A stretch of 64,000 nt of DNA from Burkholderiales bacterium (GCA_021732385.1 JAKFVA010000021.1:1-64000), one strand, 5' to 3'; shown: positions 1 through 12,089, counted from the stretch's first letter. A program made the numbers and translations. The notes: generated from the sequence alone by a model not told the origin.

Positions 1-67
1 GCCCACGCTCGGTTACTTGACGCACCGCTTCAGCCTTGAATTCGGCCGGGTATCTCACTGTCTTCAT
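1..67 (-). CDS. IS3-family transposase OrfA, N-terminal fragment
   Basis: Only the first 22 codons are inside the window. From the ATG at 67 the minus strand reads MKTVRYPAEFKAEAVRQVTE and continues off the left edge. The pattern of aromatic-Pro-x-Glu-Phe-Lys-x-Glu-Ala-Val followed by a basic stretch is the usual start of IS3-family OrfA proteins, which carry an N-terminal helix-turn-helix and are normally fused to the DDE transposase OrfB by programmed frameshifting. The call rests on this short N-terminus plus its position just inside a probable IS end. Whether the element is intact cannot be judged. Confidence 0.65.
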   Translation of the reverse strand, partial: MKTVRYPAEFKAEAVRQVTERG

Positions 68-108
68 GGCTATCACTCCAGTTCAATTTAGACCTTAACA
101 GGTGTCTA
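1..108 (-). mobile_element. End of an IS3-family insertion sequence (partial)
   Basis: The window opens inside an insertion sequence. Reading the minus strand there is an IS3-type OrfA start (67 downward), preceded by a short leader and a probable terminal sequence whose outer end reads TAGACACCTGTTAAGGTC (108 down to 91). Base 109 begins sequence that codes in another frame for an unrelated membrane protein, so the boundary is placed at about 108. The other end, OrfB and any target duplication lie outside the window. The exact boundary is inferred from the coding change, not from a matched repeat. Confidence 0.6.
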
Positions 109-1869
109 TTGAAGCGGGTGAAGTCCACACAGTGGCCCGAACAGTTCAAGGACAACCCAACCCGAGCCATACATATTGCAGTGTCTGCGTCTTGGGATAT
201 CGCCGTAGCCACCGGCGGCGGACATGCTATTTTATTGTTCGATAGCACAGGTAAATTCATCCGCCGTACCCATCCCGGACTTTATCGTTTTACCAACGGG
301 TTATGGCATAGCCCCGATGGATGGTGGACGACTGACACCAATCGTTTTGAGCTGAAGCTACTGGACACACACACGCTGGCTTTGAAAGACTCGATTACGC
401 TGAAAGACACGACCAACGGTTATGAGTTTCTCGGCGAATTGGCTGCCTCCAAGGGCGCCCCCGAACCAGCCTCCGGACAGGCACCTGTGGCCACTGTTAG
501 TCGCTTAGGTTTTCTAATGGAGCCTGGGCATGTTGTCGATGTTTTTCCAAATGGTCGTCAAGCCATTTTCAACAAGACGCCGATGGCGCGCGTGAGTGAT
601 ATCGCCTGGTTCAATGACCAGCTTCTCGTGGTTGATGGCGGTCGCTATCAAGTTTCACGCTTTTCTTCTACACGTGACGAGATGCCACGATTCGGTGACG
701 CTGAGGTACACAGAGAGCTCGATGAGATGCTGGAGCGCCGCTTGTTTTGGGCGCTATTGTCTTCGCGCTACATGTTCCTGATTGCCGCTGGCTTGCTGCT
801 GTTTGGTATTGCTGCCTACAGCCGATACAAAAAGGTCAGTCAAAAACAGACCATTGCACTGCGGGTAGCCAAGGAAATCGGCACTCCAAGCCTGACCACA
901 AGCCAATACATCTGGCAGTGGTTGGGTGTTGTGGCTGCGCCCTATGGCATCAGAATTTTTGTGTTATTTTTCAGCCTCTTTTGGTTACTCCAACGACTTG
1001 TCACTAGCCTGGCCACTGTGGACCCTGGACTCAAAGAAACAACACTACTCACGAGCAAATTCTTGTCTGTGCTTGTGTCTGTACTGCTCATCATCGTATG
1101 GCTGGTATGGGAGCGTTATCTCTACCAAAAGGCTTCCGCTAACCCTGCTCGTGAGGCAATATTAAATCGCCATGCTGTTGCGTGGCTTAACAAGTTCGAC
1201 GATTGGGATCAGATAAAACTCGAAGGTGAAACACCGCGGGAATCCATTGCCTTGTTGGGCTGGCGTAGGCGCTGGCTAGTGGTTAGCAACAAACGTATTT
1301 TGCTGTTTGCGGCAGGGGCAAGAGAGCGGCGATTGGTCAGTGACTGGCCGCGCAGCAGCATTTCGGAAGTGTCTGGTATGCCTACCACACAGCAAGGAGC
1401 GCTGCAACGCTGGTGGCGCAAGGGTTTTCGAACCAAAGTCAATTTGTATATCAAATTCACCAACGGCGACGAGCTGCGAGGATTCAGCGCCAGCTCTGCT
1501 GCAGCGACGAGAGTGATCACGCTTCTTGAAAAAACGGCAACACCGCCGGCACCAAACTCAATGGAAAGCGTGCGGCCTGGCAAGCGCAACAGACGCTGGT
1601 ATGAAGTACTCGCTTCGTTAGCATTACCGGGACTTGGTCAACTCCTGCAAGACCGTTTCGTCAGTGGCGCAGTGTTTCTTACCGCCGCGTTGATTCTTTT
1701 CTTGTTAGGCGTAGGGCCCGTGATATGGGCCAGCACAGGACCCAAGATGGACGTATCGTTCAATGCAAAACTGGGTAGTGCCATTTGGTGGCTGTTGCTA
1801 GCCGTTGTATCGGCCTGGGACACTTGGCCCTTTAGCAGGCAAAAAAAGCCACGCCGAGCAGTTAGCTAG
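109..1869 (+). CDS. Membrane protein with propeller-like N-terminus and PH-like domain, 5' end cut by IS
   Basis: The open stretch is 586 codons from a TTG at 109, the first base after the probable IS end. The frame stays open back to about 40 inside the IS, so the TTG is probably not the native start and the host gene has lost its 5' end. Residues 1-215 contain short repeats of the NHL/six-bladed propeller type ([33 protein letters not shown]). Hydrophobic segments lie near 218-240, 275-300 and 315-340. A compact domain follows at about 380-475 ([14 protein letters not shown]), resembling bacterial PH-like domains, and two more hydrophobic segments lie near the C-terminus before a basic tail. 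The stop overlaps the end of the convergent VOC gene by 8 bases. The function is unknown; a membrane sensor or scaffold is one guess. It may be non-functional. Confidence 0.55.
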   Translation: MKRVKSTQWPEQFKDNPTRAIHIAVSASWDIAVATGGGHAILLFDSTGKFIRRTHPGLYRFTNGLWHSPDGWWTTDTNRFELKLLDTHTLALKDSITLKDTTNGYEFLGELAASKGAPEPASGQAPVATVSRLGFLMEPGHVVDVFPNGRQAIFNKTPMARVSDIAWFNDQLLVVDGGRYQVSRFSSTRDEMPRFGDAEVHRELDEMLERRLFWALLSSRYMFLIAAGLLLFGIAAYSRYKKVSQKQTIALRVAKEIGTPSLTTSQYIWQWLGVVAAPYGIRIFVLFFSLFWLLQRLVTSLATVDPGLKETTLLTSKFLSVLVSVLLIIVWLVWERYLYQKASANPAREAILNRHAVAWLNKFDDWDQIKLEGETPRESIALLGWRRRWLVVSNKRILLFAAGARERRLVSDWPRSSISEVSGMPTTQQGALQRWWRKGFRTKVNLYIKFTNGDELRGFSASSAAATRVITLLEKTATPPAPNSMESVRPGKRNRRWYEVLASLALPGLGQLLQDRFVSGAVFLTAALILFLLGVGPVIWASTGPKMDVSFNAKLGSAIWWLLLAVVSAWDTWPFSRQKKPRRAVS

Positions 1870-2341
1870 CGCTGAGTTTGGCAAAAGCAGCCACCACCTC
1901 GGGCGGTGCCTGCACCAGCTCAATCAGTACACCTTCTCCTCCAATTGGCAGTTCGTCGTTGCCTTTGGGGTGCACAAAGCAGATGTCAAAACCCGCCGCG
2001 CCCTTGCGGATACCCCCCGGCGCAAAGCGCATGCCGTTTGCACTGAGCCATTCCACCGCTTGGGGCAAATCGTCAATCCACAGACCCACATGGTTGAGCG
2101 GGGTGGTGTGTACAGCGGGCTTTTTGTTGGGGTCCAGCGGCTGCATCAGATCGACCTCGACTTTGAACGGGCCGCTGCCCAGCGTGCAAATGTCTTCATC
2201 GACGTTCTCGCGCTCGCTCTTGAACGTACTGGTAATTTCCAGCCCCAGCATGTCAACCCAGAGCTTTTGCAGCCGGTTTTTGTCTAGCCCGCCAATGGCA
2301 ATTTGCTGGATACCGAGGACCTTGAAAGGACGCGCATTCAT
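1862..2341 (-). CDS. VOC-family protein, probable methylmalonyl-CoA epimerase or glyoxalase-like
   Basis: This 159-residue protein has two beta-alpha-beta-beta-beta halves of the vicinal oxygen chelate fold (about 8-70 and 82-147). It is the last gene of the propionyl-CoA operon, two bases after pccA, so methylmalonyl-CoA epimerase is the natural reading. Epimerases usually have His as first metal ligand and Gln as second. Here the aligned positions read Gln13 and Glu62, followed by His84 ([10 protein letters not shown]) and Glu141 (VLIELVQAP). A Gln/Glu/His/Glu set is what human glyoxalase I uses, so a glyoxalase-like activity cannot be excluded. Context argues for the propionate pathway and the residues leave the reaction open. 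Confidence 0.65.
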   Translation of the reverse strand: MNARPFKVLGIQQIAIGGLDKNRLQKLWVDMLGLEITSTFKSERENVDEDICTLGSGPFKVEVDLMQPLDPNKKPAVHTTPLNHVGLWIDDLPQAVEWLSANGMRFAPGGIRKGAAGFDICFVHPKGNDELPIGGEGVLIELVQAPPEVVAAFAKLSAS

Positions 2342-2343
2342 AT

Positions 2344-4392
2344 TCAGACAAACTCCACAATGGGTTGATCAACGCTGAGCGATTCGCCTTTTTGCGCCAG
2401 CACCTTGCCCACCACACCATCGGCAGCAGCAAACAGCACGTTTTCCATTTTCATGGCCTCAATCACGGCTACCCGCTCGCCAGCCTGCACTTTTTGCCCC
2501 ACCGCCACGGCCACATCAACCAGCAGACCGGGCATGGGCGAGAGCACAAAGCGGCTCATGTCGGGCGGCGCTTTGTAGGGCATCAGCGCATGCAGCTGCG
2601 CACCGCGCGGCGACAGCACCAGCGCGTCAAGCTGCGTGCCGTTGTGCATCACGCGCACCGCCAGCGGATTCGTGGGCAAGCCGCGCTGGATTTGCGCCAT
2701 AAACGGCTGGCCGTTGCAGGTGCCGTGGATGCGCGCCGCACCCATATGCCAGTTGCTGCAAATTTCATAGCGGGCAGTACCCACTGTAATTACACTGGAG
2801 CCGGACTGGGCCTGGTAGTCGGTCACTTCAACCGGTTGTTGCGTGTGCTGACCCGCTGTACCCAACCAAACCACCATATAACCCTCGCCAATCGTCACGC
2901 CATGCCCGGGCATCTGGCCACTGATACCGGCTGCACGGCTGCGCTCGCGCCGGTGCGCGTAGGCCGCCAGCGCCAACAAAAAGCCGGGGTCAGCGTGCGG
3001 CACATCCTGCGCGGAAAAGCCCTTGCCGTAATGCTCGGCAATAAAGCCAGTGTTGAAGTCGCCCGCCACAAACTGGGGGTGCGCCAGCAGGGCGGCCTGA
3101 AACGGAATATTGCTGCTGATGCCGCGAATCACAAAGCCATTCAAGGCTTCGCGCATCTTGGCAATCGCCTCCAGGCGGTCTTTGCCGTGCACGATGAGCT
3201 TGGCGATCATCGAGTCGTAGAACATCGGGATTTCGCCGCCGTCGATCACCCCGGTGTCCACACGCACGCCGTACAAATCCTGCGTGTTGGCCGCAAACAT
3301 GGTTTGCCACGGCGGTGCAAATTTAACCAGCCGCCCGGTGGACGGCAAGAAGTTGCGAAACGGGTCTTCGGCGTTGATGCGGCATTCCATGGCCCAGCCA
3401 TTGCGCTGCACATCAGCTTGTACTAGCGGCAACGGCTCGCCAGCGGCCACGCGAATCATCAGCTCCACCAGATCCAGGCCGGTGATGCATTCCGTTACCG
3501 GGTGCTCCACCTGCAGGCGGGTGTTCATCTCTAGAAAGTAAAAGCTCTGGTCTTTGCCGACCACAAACTCCACGGTGCCCGCGCTCTCGTATTTCACCGC
3601 CTTGGCCAGCGCCACTGCTTGTTCACCCATGGCCTTGCGCGTGGCGTCGCTGATGAATGGCGACGGCGCTTCCTCAATCACCTTCTGGTGGCGGCGCTGG
3701 ATTGAGCATTCGCGTTCGTTCAAATACAGCACATTACCCTGGCTATCACCAATGAGCTGAATCTCGATGTGGCGCGGCTCCTCGACAAATTTTTCGATGA
3801 ACACGCGGTCGTCGCCAAAGCTGTTTTTGGCCTCATTGCGGCAAGAGGTGAAGCCCTCCAACGCCTCCTTGTCATTGAACGCCACGCGCAGGCCCTTGCC
3901 ACCGCCGCCCGCGCTGGCTTTGATCATCACGGGGTAGCCAATGCCGCGCGCAATCTCCACCGCGAGCTCGGCGGTTTCAATCGCATCGTTTACACCCGGA
4001 ATGCAATTCACGCCCGCCGCGCCCGCCAGCTTCTTCGATTCGATCTTGTCACCCATGGCGGCAATAGAGTAGTGCTTGGGGCCGATGAACACAATGCCCT
4101 CTTCCTCCACCCGCTTGGCAAAGGCCGCGTTCTCGCTCAAAAACCCGTAGCCCGGATGCACCGCCTGCGCGCCGGTTTGTTTGCAGGCCGCAATGATTTT
4201 GTCGGCCAACAAATAGCTCTCGCGTGATGGCGGTGGACCAATGCACACGGCTTCGTCGGCCAATTCGACGTGCCGCGCTTCTTTGTCGGCCTCGGAATAC
4301 ACCGCCACAGTTTTTATGCCCATCTTGCGGGCGGTGGCAATCACGCGGCAGGCGATTTCGCCGCGGTTAGCAATCAGGATTTTGGTGAACAT
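2344..4392 (-). CDS. pccA: Propionyl/acetyl-CoA carboxylase, biotin carboxylase plus BCCP subunit
   Basis: This is the 682-residue alpha subunit of a biotin-dependent acyl-CoA carboxylase, which carboxylates biotin with bicarbonate and ATP and passes CO2 to the PccB subunit. The biotin carboxylase part fills about residues 1-450, with N-terminal [16 protein letters not shown], the ATP-grasp Gly-rich loop [12 protein letters not shown] and the [14 protein letters not shown] signature. A linker domain follows, then a biotinyl domain at about 610-682 with EAMKMEN; Lys648 is the biotin site. The length fits the family (about 660-700). It lies 19 bases after pccB and 2 bases before the VOC gene, all one operon with mutase and MeaB, which points to propionyl-CoA as substrate rather than another acyl-CoA. 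Confidence 0.93.
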   Translation of the reverse strand: MFTKILIANRGEIACRVIATARKMGIKTVAVYSEADKEARHVELADEAVCIGPPPSRESYLLADKIIAACKQTGAQAVHPGYGFLSENAAFAKRVEEEGIVFIGPKHYSIAAMGDKIESKKLAGAAGVNCIPGVNDAIETAELAVEIARGIGYPVMIKASAGGGGKGLRVAFNDKEALEGFTSCRNEAKNSFGDDRVFIEKFVEEPRHIEIQLIGDSQGNVLYLNERECSIQRRHQKVIEEAPSPFISDATRKAMGEQAVALAKAVKYESAGTVEFVVGKDQSFYFLEMNTRLQVEHPVTECITGLDLVELMIRVAAGEPLPLVQADVQRNGWAMECRINAEDPFRNFLPSTGRLVKFAPPWQTMFAANTQDLYGVRVDTGVIDGGEIPMFYDSMIAKLIVHGKDRLEAIAKMREALNGFVIRGISSNIPFQAALLAHPQFVAGDFNTGFIAEHYGKGFSAQDVPHADPGFLLALAAYAHRRERSRAAGISGQMPGHGVTIGEGYMVVWLGTAGQHTQQPVEVTDYQAQSGSSVITVGTARYEICSNWHMGAARIHGTCNGQPFMAQIQRGLPTNPLAVRVMHNGTQLDALVLSPRGAQLHALMPYKAPPDMSRFVLSPMPGLLVDVAVAVGQKVQAGERVAVIEAMKMENVLFAAADGVVGKVLAQKGESLSVDQPIVEFV

Positions 4393-4411
4393 ACGGTATT
4401 TCCTTGATGCA

Positions 4412-5944
4412 TCACAGCGGAATGTTCCCGTGCTTGCGCCACGGGTTTTCCAGCTTTTTTCCTTGCAGCATCACTAGGCTGCGGCAAATGCGCTTGCGCG
4501 TCTCATGCGGCTGAATTACGTCATCAATAAAGCCGCGTGCACCGGCTACAAACGGGTTGGCAAAGCGGGTTTTGTATTCAGCTTCGCGCGCGGCTAATTT
4601 GGCTGGATCGCCCTTGTCTTCGCGGAAGATGATTTCCACCGCGCCCTTGGCACCCATCACGGCAATTTCAGCATTTGGCCAGGCAAAGTTCACGTCGCCG
4701 CGCAGGTGTTTGCTGGCCATCACGTCATACGCGCCGCCGTAGGCTTTGCGGGTGATGACGGTGATTTTGGGCACCGTGCATTCAGCATAGGCGTAGAGCA
4801 GCTTGGCACCGTGCTTGATGATGCCGCCAAATTCTTGCGAAGTGCCCGGCATGAAGCCCGGCACATCCACAAACGTGACCACCGGGATGTTGAACGCATC
4901 GCAAAAGCGCACAAAGCGCGCGGCCTTGATGCTGCTCTTGATGTCTAGGCAACCCGCCAGCACTAGCGGCTGGTTGGCGACGATGCCCACAGTCTGCCCT
5001 TCCATGCGTGCAAAGCCGATCAGGATGTTTTTGGCGTACTCGGGCTGGAGTTCAAAAAAGTCGCCGTCGTCCACGGTTTTGACGATCAACTCCTTCATGT
5101 CGTAGGGCTTGTTCGGGTTGGCGGGCACCAGCGTGTTCAGTGAATGGTCGGTTCGATCTGCCGGATCGCCACTAGGGCGCACGGGTGGCTTTTCCTTGTT
5201 GCTGAGCGGCAGGTAGTTGAAGAAGCGGCGCAGCATCATCAGCGCCTCCACATCGTTTTCAAACGCCAGATCGGCAACGCCGCTGCGCGTGGTGTGGCTG
5301 ATGGCACCACCCAATTCTTCAGCAGTCACCTCTTCGTGCGTGACGGTTTTCACCACCTCAGGGCCGGTGACAAACATATAGCTGCTGTCCTTGACCATGA
5401 AGATGAAGTCGGTCATGGCCGGCGAGTACACCGCGCCACCCGCGCACGGCCCCATGATCAGGCTGATCTGCGGCACCACACCGCTGGCCATTACGTTGCG
5501 CTGGAAGACGTCGGCATAACCGCCCAGCGACGCCACGCCTTCCTGAATGCGCGCACCGCCCGAATCGTTAAGACCAATCACCGGCGCACCGACCTTCATT
5601 GCCTGATCCATCACCTTGCAGATTTTCTCGGCATGCGCCTCGCTGAGTGCCCCGCCGAACACGGTGAAGTCCTGGCTAAAGACAAACACCAGGCGGCCAT
5701 TGATCATGCCGTAGCCAGTGACCACGCCGTCACCCGGCGGGCGGTTGCCCGCCATGCCAAAGTCATCGCAGCGGTGCTCGACAAACATGTCCCACTCTTC
5801 AAAGGTGCCGTCGTCCAGCAGGAGCTCCAGTCGCTCGCGCGCCGTGAGCTTGCCCTTGCCGTGCTGCGCGTCAATGCGCTTTTGACCGCCGCCCAGCCGG
5901 GCTGCGGCACGTTTTTGTTCCAGTTGTTCGAGGATGTCTTGCAT
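4412..5944 (-). CDS. pccB: Propionyl-CoA carboxylase, carboxyltransferase (beta) subunit
   Basis: This 510-residue carboxyltransferase belongs to the crotonase superfamily. It moves the carboxyl group from biotin on PccA to propionyl-CoA, giving (S)-methylmalonyl-CoA. Two crotonase-like halves are visible: the N-half has the oxyanion-type stretch [20 protein letters not shown], and the C-half has [25 protein letters not shown]-type sequence and [18 protein letters not shown]. The length matches the family (505-540). The gene starts 24 bases after meaB ends and is followed by pccA, the usual order in Burkholderiales propionate operons. The specificity for propionyl-CoA is inferred from the mutase, MeaB and VOC neighbours. 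Confidence 0.93.
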   Translation of the reverse strand: MQDILEQLEQKRAAARLGGGQKRIDAQHGKGKLTARERLELLLDDGTFEEWDMFVEHRCDDFGMAGNRPPGDGVVTGYGMINGRLVFVFSQDFTVFGGALSEAHAEKICKVMDQAMKVGAPVIGLNDSGGARIQEGVASLGGYADVFQRNVMASGVVPQISLIMGPCAGGAVYSPAMTDFIFMVKDSSYMFVTGPEVVKTVTHEEVTAEELGGAISHTTRSGVADLAFENDVEALMMLRRFFNYLPLSNKEKPPVRPSGDPADRTDHSLNTLVPANPNKPYDMKELIVKTVDDGDFFELQPEYAKNILIGFARMEGQTVGIVANQPLVLAGCLDIKSSIKAARFVRFCDAFNIPVVTFVDVPGFMPGTSQEFGGIIKHGAKLLYAYAECTVPKITVITRKAYGGAYDVMASKHLRGDVNFAWPNAEIAVMGAKGAVEIIFREDKGDPAKLAAREAEYKTRFANPFVAGARGFIDDVIQPHETRKRICRSLVMLQGKKLENPWRKHGNIPL

Positions 5945-5968
5945 ACGTTTTTCTTGAGTAACTGTGGT

Positions 5969-6997
5969 TTATGCAGCGCTGTCCGCCTGCCCTGCTTGCA
6001 TTTGCAGTAAATTTCTTGCGGCAGTAGACGCTGGTAAGTGCCCCTGCGCCACCTTGCGCACAACCTCTGGCAGCATTACGCTGACTTGCGGATGCTCGCG
6101 AAAGGCCCGCTTCAACCCCGTGTCAACGCGCTCCCACATCCACGCCAGCGCCTGCTGCTGGCGCCGCTGGCTGCGTTTGCCGTTAGCCGCTTGCAGGTCT
6201 TTGAACTGCACCGCCGCCTGCCAAAACGCCTCCACGCCCGCACCCTGCAAGGCGCTGAGTTGCAGTACTTTGGGATGCCAAGATTTCTCGTCGTGCAACG
6301 CGTGCTCGGGATTGCCCTGCTGGCTGAAGATGCGCAGCGCGCTGGCAATGTGGGCCTGCGCCTGCGTGGCGGCCGCGGCGTCCAGATCGGCCTTGTTAAT
6401 GAGTACCAGATCGGCCAGCTCCATCACGCCGCGCTTTACGGCCTGCAGCTCGTCACCGGCGTTGGGCAACTGCATCAGCACATACATGTCGGTCATGCTG
6501 GCCACGGCAATCTCGCTTTGGCCCACGCCCACGGTTTCCACAATCACCACGTCATAGCCGGCTGCCTCGCAAACCAGCATGGCCTCGCGCGTCATCGACG
6601 CCACACCGCCCAGCGTGCCGCTGGCCGGGCTGGGGCGAATGAAGGCCTGCGGATGCACTGACAAAAATTCCATGCGCGTCTTGTCGCCCAGGATCGAGCC
6701 GCCCGACACGCTGGACGACGGGTCAACTGCCAGCACCGCCACGCGGTGACCCTGCTGGATGAGGTGCAAGCCCAGCGCTTCTATGAAAGTGGATTTGCCC
6801 ACCCCCGGCACGCCCGAAATCCCCAGACGCAGGGATTGGCCTGCATGCGGCAGCACAGCGGCGAGCAGCGCGTCAGCCTCTTCGCGGTGGTCGCCGCGGG
6901 TGGATTCCAGCAGCGTGATGGCTTTGGCCATGGCGCGACGCTGGGCGTCGGGCGACGCCTGTTCAAGCAACTGCTGCAACATCGCCGCCTGCATCAT
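5969..6997 (-). CDS. meaB: Methylmalonyl-CoA mutase-associated GTPase MeaB
   Basis: This 342-residue G3E P-loop GTPase protects and reloads the adenosylcobalamin cofactor of methylmalonyl-CoA mutase. Visible motifs are the Walker A loop GVPGVGKST, the base-switch region [27 protein letters not shown] and the guanine-specificity motif NKAD, with the C-terminal helical dimerisation arm after about residue 260. It lies in the operon with the mutase and pccBA. The assigned ATG (6997) overlaps the vapC stop in an ATGA, so the two are probably translationally coupled. An in-frame ATG at 6982 is an alternative start. What is odd is the upstream neighbour: a toxin-antitoxin pair separates meaB from its partner mutase. 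Confidence 0.93.
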   Translation of the reverse strand: MMQAAMLQQLLEQASPDAQRRAMAKAITLLESTRGDHREEADALLAAVLPHAGQSLRLGISGVPGVGKSTFIEALGLHLIQQGHRVAVLAVDPSSSVSGGSILGDKTRMEFLSVHPQAFIRPSPASGTLGGVASMTREAMLVCEAAGYDVVIVETVGVGQSEIAVASMTDMYVLMQLPNAGDELQAVKRGVMELADLVLINKADLDAAAATQAQAHIASALRIFSQQGNPEHALHDEKSWHPKVLQLSALQGAGVEAFWQAAVQFKDLQAANGKRSQRRQQQALAWMWERVDTGLKRAFREHPQVSVMLPEVVRKVAQGHLPASTAARNLLQMQAGQADSAA

Positions 6998-7392
6998 TGC
7001 GCCCAGTTCTCCAGCCGCAGGCCCTGCACGCGCTCGAATTCACGGGTGTTGTTGGTAACCAGCGTGAGGTCTTCTGCCAACGCATGCGCGGCGATCAGCA
7101 GGTCGATTTCACCAATGGGCGTGCCAGCTTGCCTGAGAATTTTTCTATGCCGGGCGTAATGCCATATGGCCGTGTCGCTCCAGGCCAGTATCTGCAGACC
7201 GCTCAGAAAAAGTTGGAGCTGGTCTTTGGCATCACCTCTCGCGCTGTTTTCAACACCATAGGCCAGTTCGGCGGCAACCAGGGAAGAGATCACAAGGTTT
7301 TTGCGCCCTTCCAGCTTCAAGCGGCGAACAACCGAGTCGCTACGCTCGTTAATGGCATAAATGCAGATATTGGTGTCCAGCAAATATTTCAC
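6994..7392 (-). CDS. vapC: VapC-type PIN-domain toxin (endoribonuclease)
   Basis: This 132-residue PIN-domain protein should be the ribonuclease toxin of a type II toxin-antitoxin pair, typically cutting tRNA or rRNA and held inactive by VapB. The GTG start at 7392 gives the standard VapC opening [13 protein letters not shown]. The PIN acidic residues are present: Asp6, Glu42 (VAAELAYG), Asp97 ([11 protein letters not shown]) and the late VTNNTREF motif. It starts 7 bases after the vapB stop and its own TGA overlaps the meaB ATG. The longer open frame to 7476 would cover the vapB 3' end and is not needed. All catalytic residues look intact, so it is probably functional. Confidence 0.92.
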   Translation of the reverse strand: MKYLLDTNICIYAINERSDSVVRRLKLEGRKNLVISSLVAAELAYGVENSARGDAKDQLQLFLSGLQILAWSDTAIWHYARHRKILRQAGTPIGEIDLLIAAHALAEDLTLVTNNTREFERVQGLRLENWAQ

Positions 7393-7399
7393 GGCGTTC

Positions 7400-7660
7400 T
7401 CAATCAAACGACTCGATATCGTCTTTGGGCGGTGTGCGATCCCGCTCAATGAAATCCATGACGCCGCGAAGCCCATTCATAGCGGACTCCATTTGCGCCC
7501 ACCACGCTTCATCCGTTTGTTTGGGACGCAAAACAACGGCATTGCCCACCTTCTCGATCGTTACCTCATCGGTGTCAAAGCGAAAGGCTTTTGGCAAACG
7601 GACAGCTTGGCTGCGCCCGGTCGTAAAAACTTTGGCAGTGCTTGGAACAATTGCAGTCAT
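7400..7660 (-). CDS. vapB: VapB-type antitoxin, AbrB/SpoVT fold
   Basis: This 86-residue antitoxin has an N-terminal swapped-hairpin (AbrB-like) DNA-binding domain, seen as AKVFTTGRSQAVRLPKAFRF followed by VTIEKVGNAVVLRPK, and a C-terminal acidic tail (about 50-86) of the kind that plugs the VapC active site. The ATG at 7660 is chosen because it starts directly before the conserved domain; the open frame runs on to 7897 inside the mutase gene. The gene lies 40 bases after the mutase stop and 7 bases before vapC. A 33-base palindrome at 7674-7706 directly upstream is the likely autoregulatory operator. Confidence 0.92.
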   Translation of the reverse strand: MTAIVPSTAKVFTTGRSQAVRLPKAFRFDTDEVTIEKVGNAVVLRPKQTDEAWWAQMESAMNGLRGVMDFIERDRTPPKDDIESFD

Positions 7661-7673
7661 GGCAATTTCCGGG

Positions 7674-7700
7674 AAATAGATATGTACCAATGATACATAT

Positions 7701-7706
<6 letters not shown>
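7674..7706. promoter_or_regulatory. Perfect 13-bp inverted repeat, probable VapB operator
   Basis: AAATAGATATGTA (7674-7686) and its exact reverse complement TACATATCTATTT (7694-7706) flank the 7-base spacer CCAATGA. The AT-rich palindrome stands out in the GC-rich surroundings. It begins 14 bases upstream of the vapB start and covers the mutase stop codon (7701-7703). VapB-type antitoxins bind such palindromes to repress their own promoter, so an operator is the best reading. There is no T-tract of the kind a terminator would need. Confidence 0.6.
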
Positions 7707-9914
<2,208 letters not shown>

Positions 9915-10030
9915 TGCCTCAATTGGCGAACAGGTTGCCTGCAGGTTTTTTCAGATGGCGTGCATTTTGGCCGCTGGTGCTGCGAACGCCTGCAAACCCT
10001 TAAACCGGAGTTTATCTCCTTTTGTAATTA

Positions 10031-10052
10031 TGAATTCAAAATCTTCAATTCA
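10031..10052. promoter_or_regulatory. Inverted repeat in the mcm/GntR divergent promoter region
   Basis: TGAATT (10031-10036) and AATTCA (10047-10052) form an inverted repeat with a 10-base spacer in the AT-rich part of the 153-base region between mcm and the GntR gene. FCD-type GntR regulators bind palindromes of this size, so this is a candidate operator. The arms are short and the assignment is inference. Confidence 0.3.
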
Positions 10053-10067
10053 GCTTACACTGCCAGC

Positions 10068-10703
10068 ATGTCCGCCCAACTCCTATCGCCTCGCGCCCTG
10101 TACGAAGAGGTGGCCGAACTGCTGCGCCAGCGCATCTACAAGCGCGAACTGGCACCAGGCGACTGGATTGACGAGCTGCGCCTGGCGCAAGAATACGGCA
10201 TCAGTCGCACTCCGCTGCGCGAGGCGCTGAAGGTGCTGGCCGCCGAAGGGCTGGTCACAATGAAAGTGCGGCGCGGCGCGTATGTGACCGAGGTGAACGA
10301 GAAAGACCTGCATGACGTGTACCACCTGCTCGGCCTGCTGGAGTCTGACGCGGCTGGCGCGGTGGCCCGCCAAGCCAGCGACGCGCAACTGGCGCAACTG
10401 CAAAGCCTGCACCAGGCGCTGGAGACGGCTGTGGCTGACCGCGAGGCGTTTTTTGAGCTGAACGAGCAGTTTCACATGCGATTGCTGGAGATTGCCAACA
10501 ACCGCTTTTGCAGCCAGATGGTGGCGGATTTGCGCAAGGTCATGAAGCTCAACCGCCACCACTCGCTGCTGAAAAGCGGGCGGCTGGAAGAGTCGCTGGC
10601 CGAACACCGCGCCATCATGGCGGCGCTGGCAGCACGCGATGCAGCGGCCACGGTGCAGAAAATGAAAACGCACTTTGCCAGCGGCCTGGAAGCGGCAGCC
10701 TGA
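10068..10703 (+). CDS. GntR-family regulator, FCD subfamily, probable propionate-operon regulator
   Basis: This 211-residue transcription factor has an N-terminal winged helix at about 5-75 (LYEEVAELLRQRIYKRELAPGDWI, EYGISRTPLREALKVLAAEGL) and a helical FCD ligand domain at about 80-205. FCD metal-site residues are present as FHMRLL and AEHRAIMAAL. FCD regulators typically bind small carboxylates or acyl-type ligands and repress a neighbouring catabolic operon. The ATG at 10068 is chosen; the frame is open far upstream only because it runs antisense through mcm. Transcription diverges from mcm with 153 bases between, which suggests control of the propionyl-CoA operon. The ligand is unknown. 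Confidence 0.85.
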   Translation: MSAQLLSPRALYEEVAELLRQRIYKRELAPGDWIDELRLAQEYGISRTPLREALKVLAAEGLVTMKVRRGAYVTEVNEKDLHDVYHLLGLLESDAAGAVARQASDAQLAQLQSLHQALETAVADREAFFELNEQFHMRLLEIANNRFCSQMVADLRKVMKLNRHHSLLKSGRLEESLAEHRAIMAALAARDAAATVQKMKTHFASGLEAAA

Positions 10704-10756
10704 AAAGACGGGTGCCTTAAGCCGCGTTGACTTGCGATTGGCTAGCGCAAACAAGC

Positions 10757-11003
10757 GCTATTGAATAGATAGTAAAAAATGGTAGCGCTATCCGCACACC
10801 AACAAACGAAATAAAAGCTTTTTCATACTTTAAAAAAGCCATTTTTTCCTGATTTTTGGCTGAGCGGACCGGCTTTTTGCCCAGTAGCGGCTTTGCCAGG
10901 GTGGTTTTTAAGGATTCAAGGCCATTTTTAGGCATTGAATTCAAGCTAAGCCCAATACGGACGTGCGGGTGCAGCTATCATTTTTTGCTATCTATTAAAT
11001 AGC
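10757..11003. repeat. Intergenic inverted-repeat element, copy A (247 bp)
   Basis: The left end begins GCTATTGAATAGATAGTAAA (10757). The right end, read in reverse complement from 11003, begins GCTATTTAATAGATAGCAAA, and the likeness continues over about 42 bases to a CCCGCAC-type core. The two ends therefore form long imperfect terminal inverted repeats around an AT-rich interior. Copies of nearly the same length are at 23424 and 51031, and a half copy is at 46901. This copy fills most of the gap between the convergent GntR and dusA genes and stops one base short of the dusA stop codon. No reading frame in it looks like a gene. It resembles a non-autonomous mobile element or a structured 3'-end repeat. 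Confidence 0.85.
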
Positions 11004-11004
11004 A

Positions 11005-12081
11005 TTAGACCAGCTCTGCGGCCACCGCCATGCTTCGCGCGTGCGCCAGTGCCATCACCTCATGCGGCGGCAGATTTTTCAGCCGGTGGTCGCTCCACAC
11101 CTGTCGCCACTTGCGCGCGCCGGGCAAGCCGTTGCGCAGCCCCAGCATGTGGCGGGCAATGGCGCTCCAGGGTGTGCCGTGCGCGGCGGCTTGGGCGGCC
11201 ATGTAGTCGCACATTTTTTCTTCAACCTGTTCGCGCGTGTGGATTGCGCAGTGGTTAAGCGGTACGGGGACAACGCCAAAAAAAGCGGTATCCCACGACG
11301 CCAACCACCATGGGTTGTGGTACGCCTCGCGCCCCACCATCACGCCATCCACCGCTTGCAGTTCCTCGGTGATTTGCGCGCCGGTGGTGATGCCGCCATT
11401 GATGCAAATCGTCAGGTGCGGGAAGTCTTTTTTAAGCTGATGCACCAGGGCGTAGCGCAGCGGCGGGATGTTGCGGTTGTCTTTGGGGCTGAGGCCGTGC
11501 AGCCAGGCGTTGCGGGCGTGCACGATAAAAACCTGGCAACCCGCCTGGCTCACCGTGCCCACAAAGTCGCGCACAAAAGCGTAGCTTTCAGTTTTGTCGA
11601 TGCCAATGCGGTGCTTGACGGTGACGGGAATACCCACCACATCCAGCATGGCTTTCACGCCATCGGCCACCAGCGCGGGCTCAGCCATCAGGCACGCGCC
11701 AAACGCGCCGCGCTGCACGCGCTCGCTGGGGCAGCCGCAGTTGAGGTTGATTTCGTCGTAACCCCACTGCGCGCCCAGTTGGGCACAACGCGCCAGCTCA
11801 AACGGTTCGCTGCCACCGAGTTGCAGCGCCAGTGGGTGTTCCTGGGCGTTGAAGCGCAGATGGCGCGGCACATCACCGTGCAGCAGCGCGCCGGTGGTCA
11901 CCATCTCGGTGTAAAGCCGGGCGTGCCGGGTCAACAGGCGATGAAAAAAACGGCAATGCGGATCCGTCCAATCCATCATCGGAGCGACCGACAAACGCCA
12001 GGGCCTGGACGCCAAGGCAGTTGAGGCGCACGGTAAATCCGGGAATGGCGGCACAGACATGCCCTGAATTATCCGCTGCAC
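11005..12081 (-). CDS. dusA: tRNA-dihydrouridine synthase A
   Basis: This FMN-dependent enzyme reduces uridine to dihydrouridine at positions 20/20a of tRNA D-loops. The 358 residues form a TIM barrel with RLSVAPMMDWTDPHCRFF at the start, the catalytic cysteine motif NLNCGCPSERVQRG, KHRIGID for flavin and substrate contacts, and NGGITTG plus DGVMVGREAYHNPW on the late barrel strands, followed by the helical tRNA-binding domain. The extra N-terminal segment before PWRLSVAP is longer than usual; the ATG at 12060 is a good alternative start. It lies 8 bases after the SIMPL-protein gene, probably co-transcribed, and its stop abuts intergenic repeat copy A. Confidence 0.93.
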   Translation of the reverse strand: MQRIIQGMSVPPFPDLPCASTALASRPWRLSVAPMMDWTDPHCRFFHRLLTRHARLYTEMVTTGALLHGDVPRHLRFNAQEHPLALQLGGSEPFELARCAQLGAQWGYDEINLNCGCPSERVQRGAFGACLMAEPALVADGVKAMLDVVGIPVTVKHRIGIDKTESYAFVRDFVGTVSQAGCQVFIVHARNAWLHGLSPKDNRNIPPLRYALVHQLKKDFPHLTICINGGITTGAQITEELQAVDGVMVGREAYHNPWWLASWDTAFFGVVPVPLNHCAIHTREQVEEKMCDYMAAQAAAHGTPWSAIARHMLGLRNGLPGARKWRQVWSDHRLKNLPPHEVMALAHARSMAVAAELV

Positions 12082-12089
12082 GCCCTATT

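Noticed and set aside
2365-6010. Long antisense open frames over pccA, pccB and meaB (up to 353 codons)
   Set aside because: They mirror strongly conserved enzymes on the opposite strand; GC-rich codon use leaves antisense frames open. Same reasoning for frames opposite envZ, mfd, rnr and phaC.
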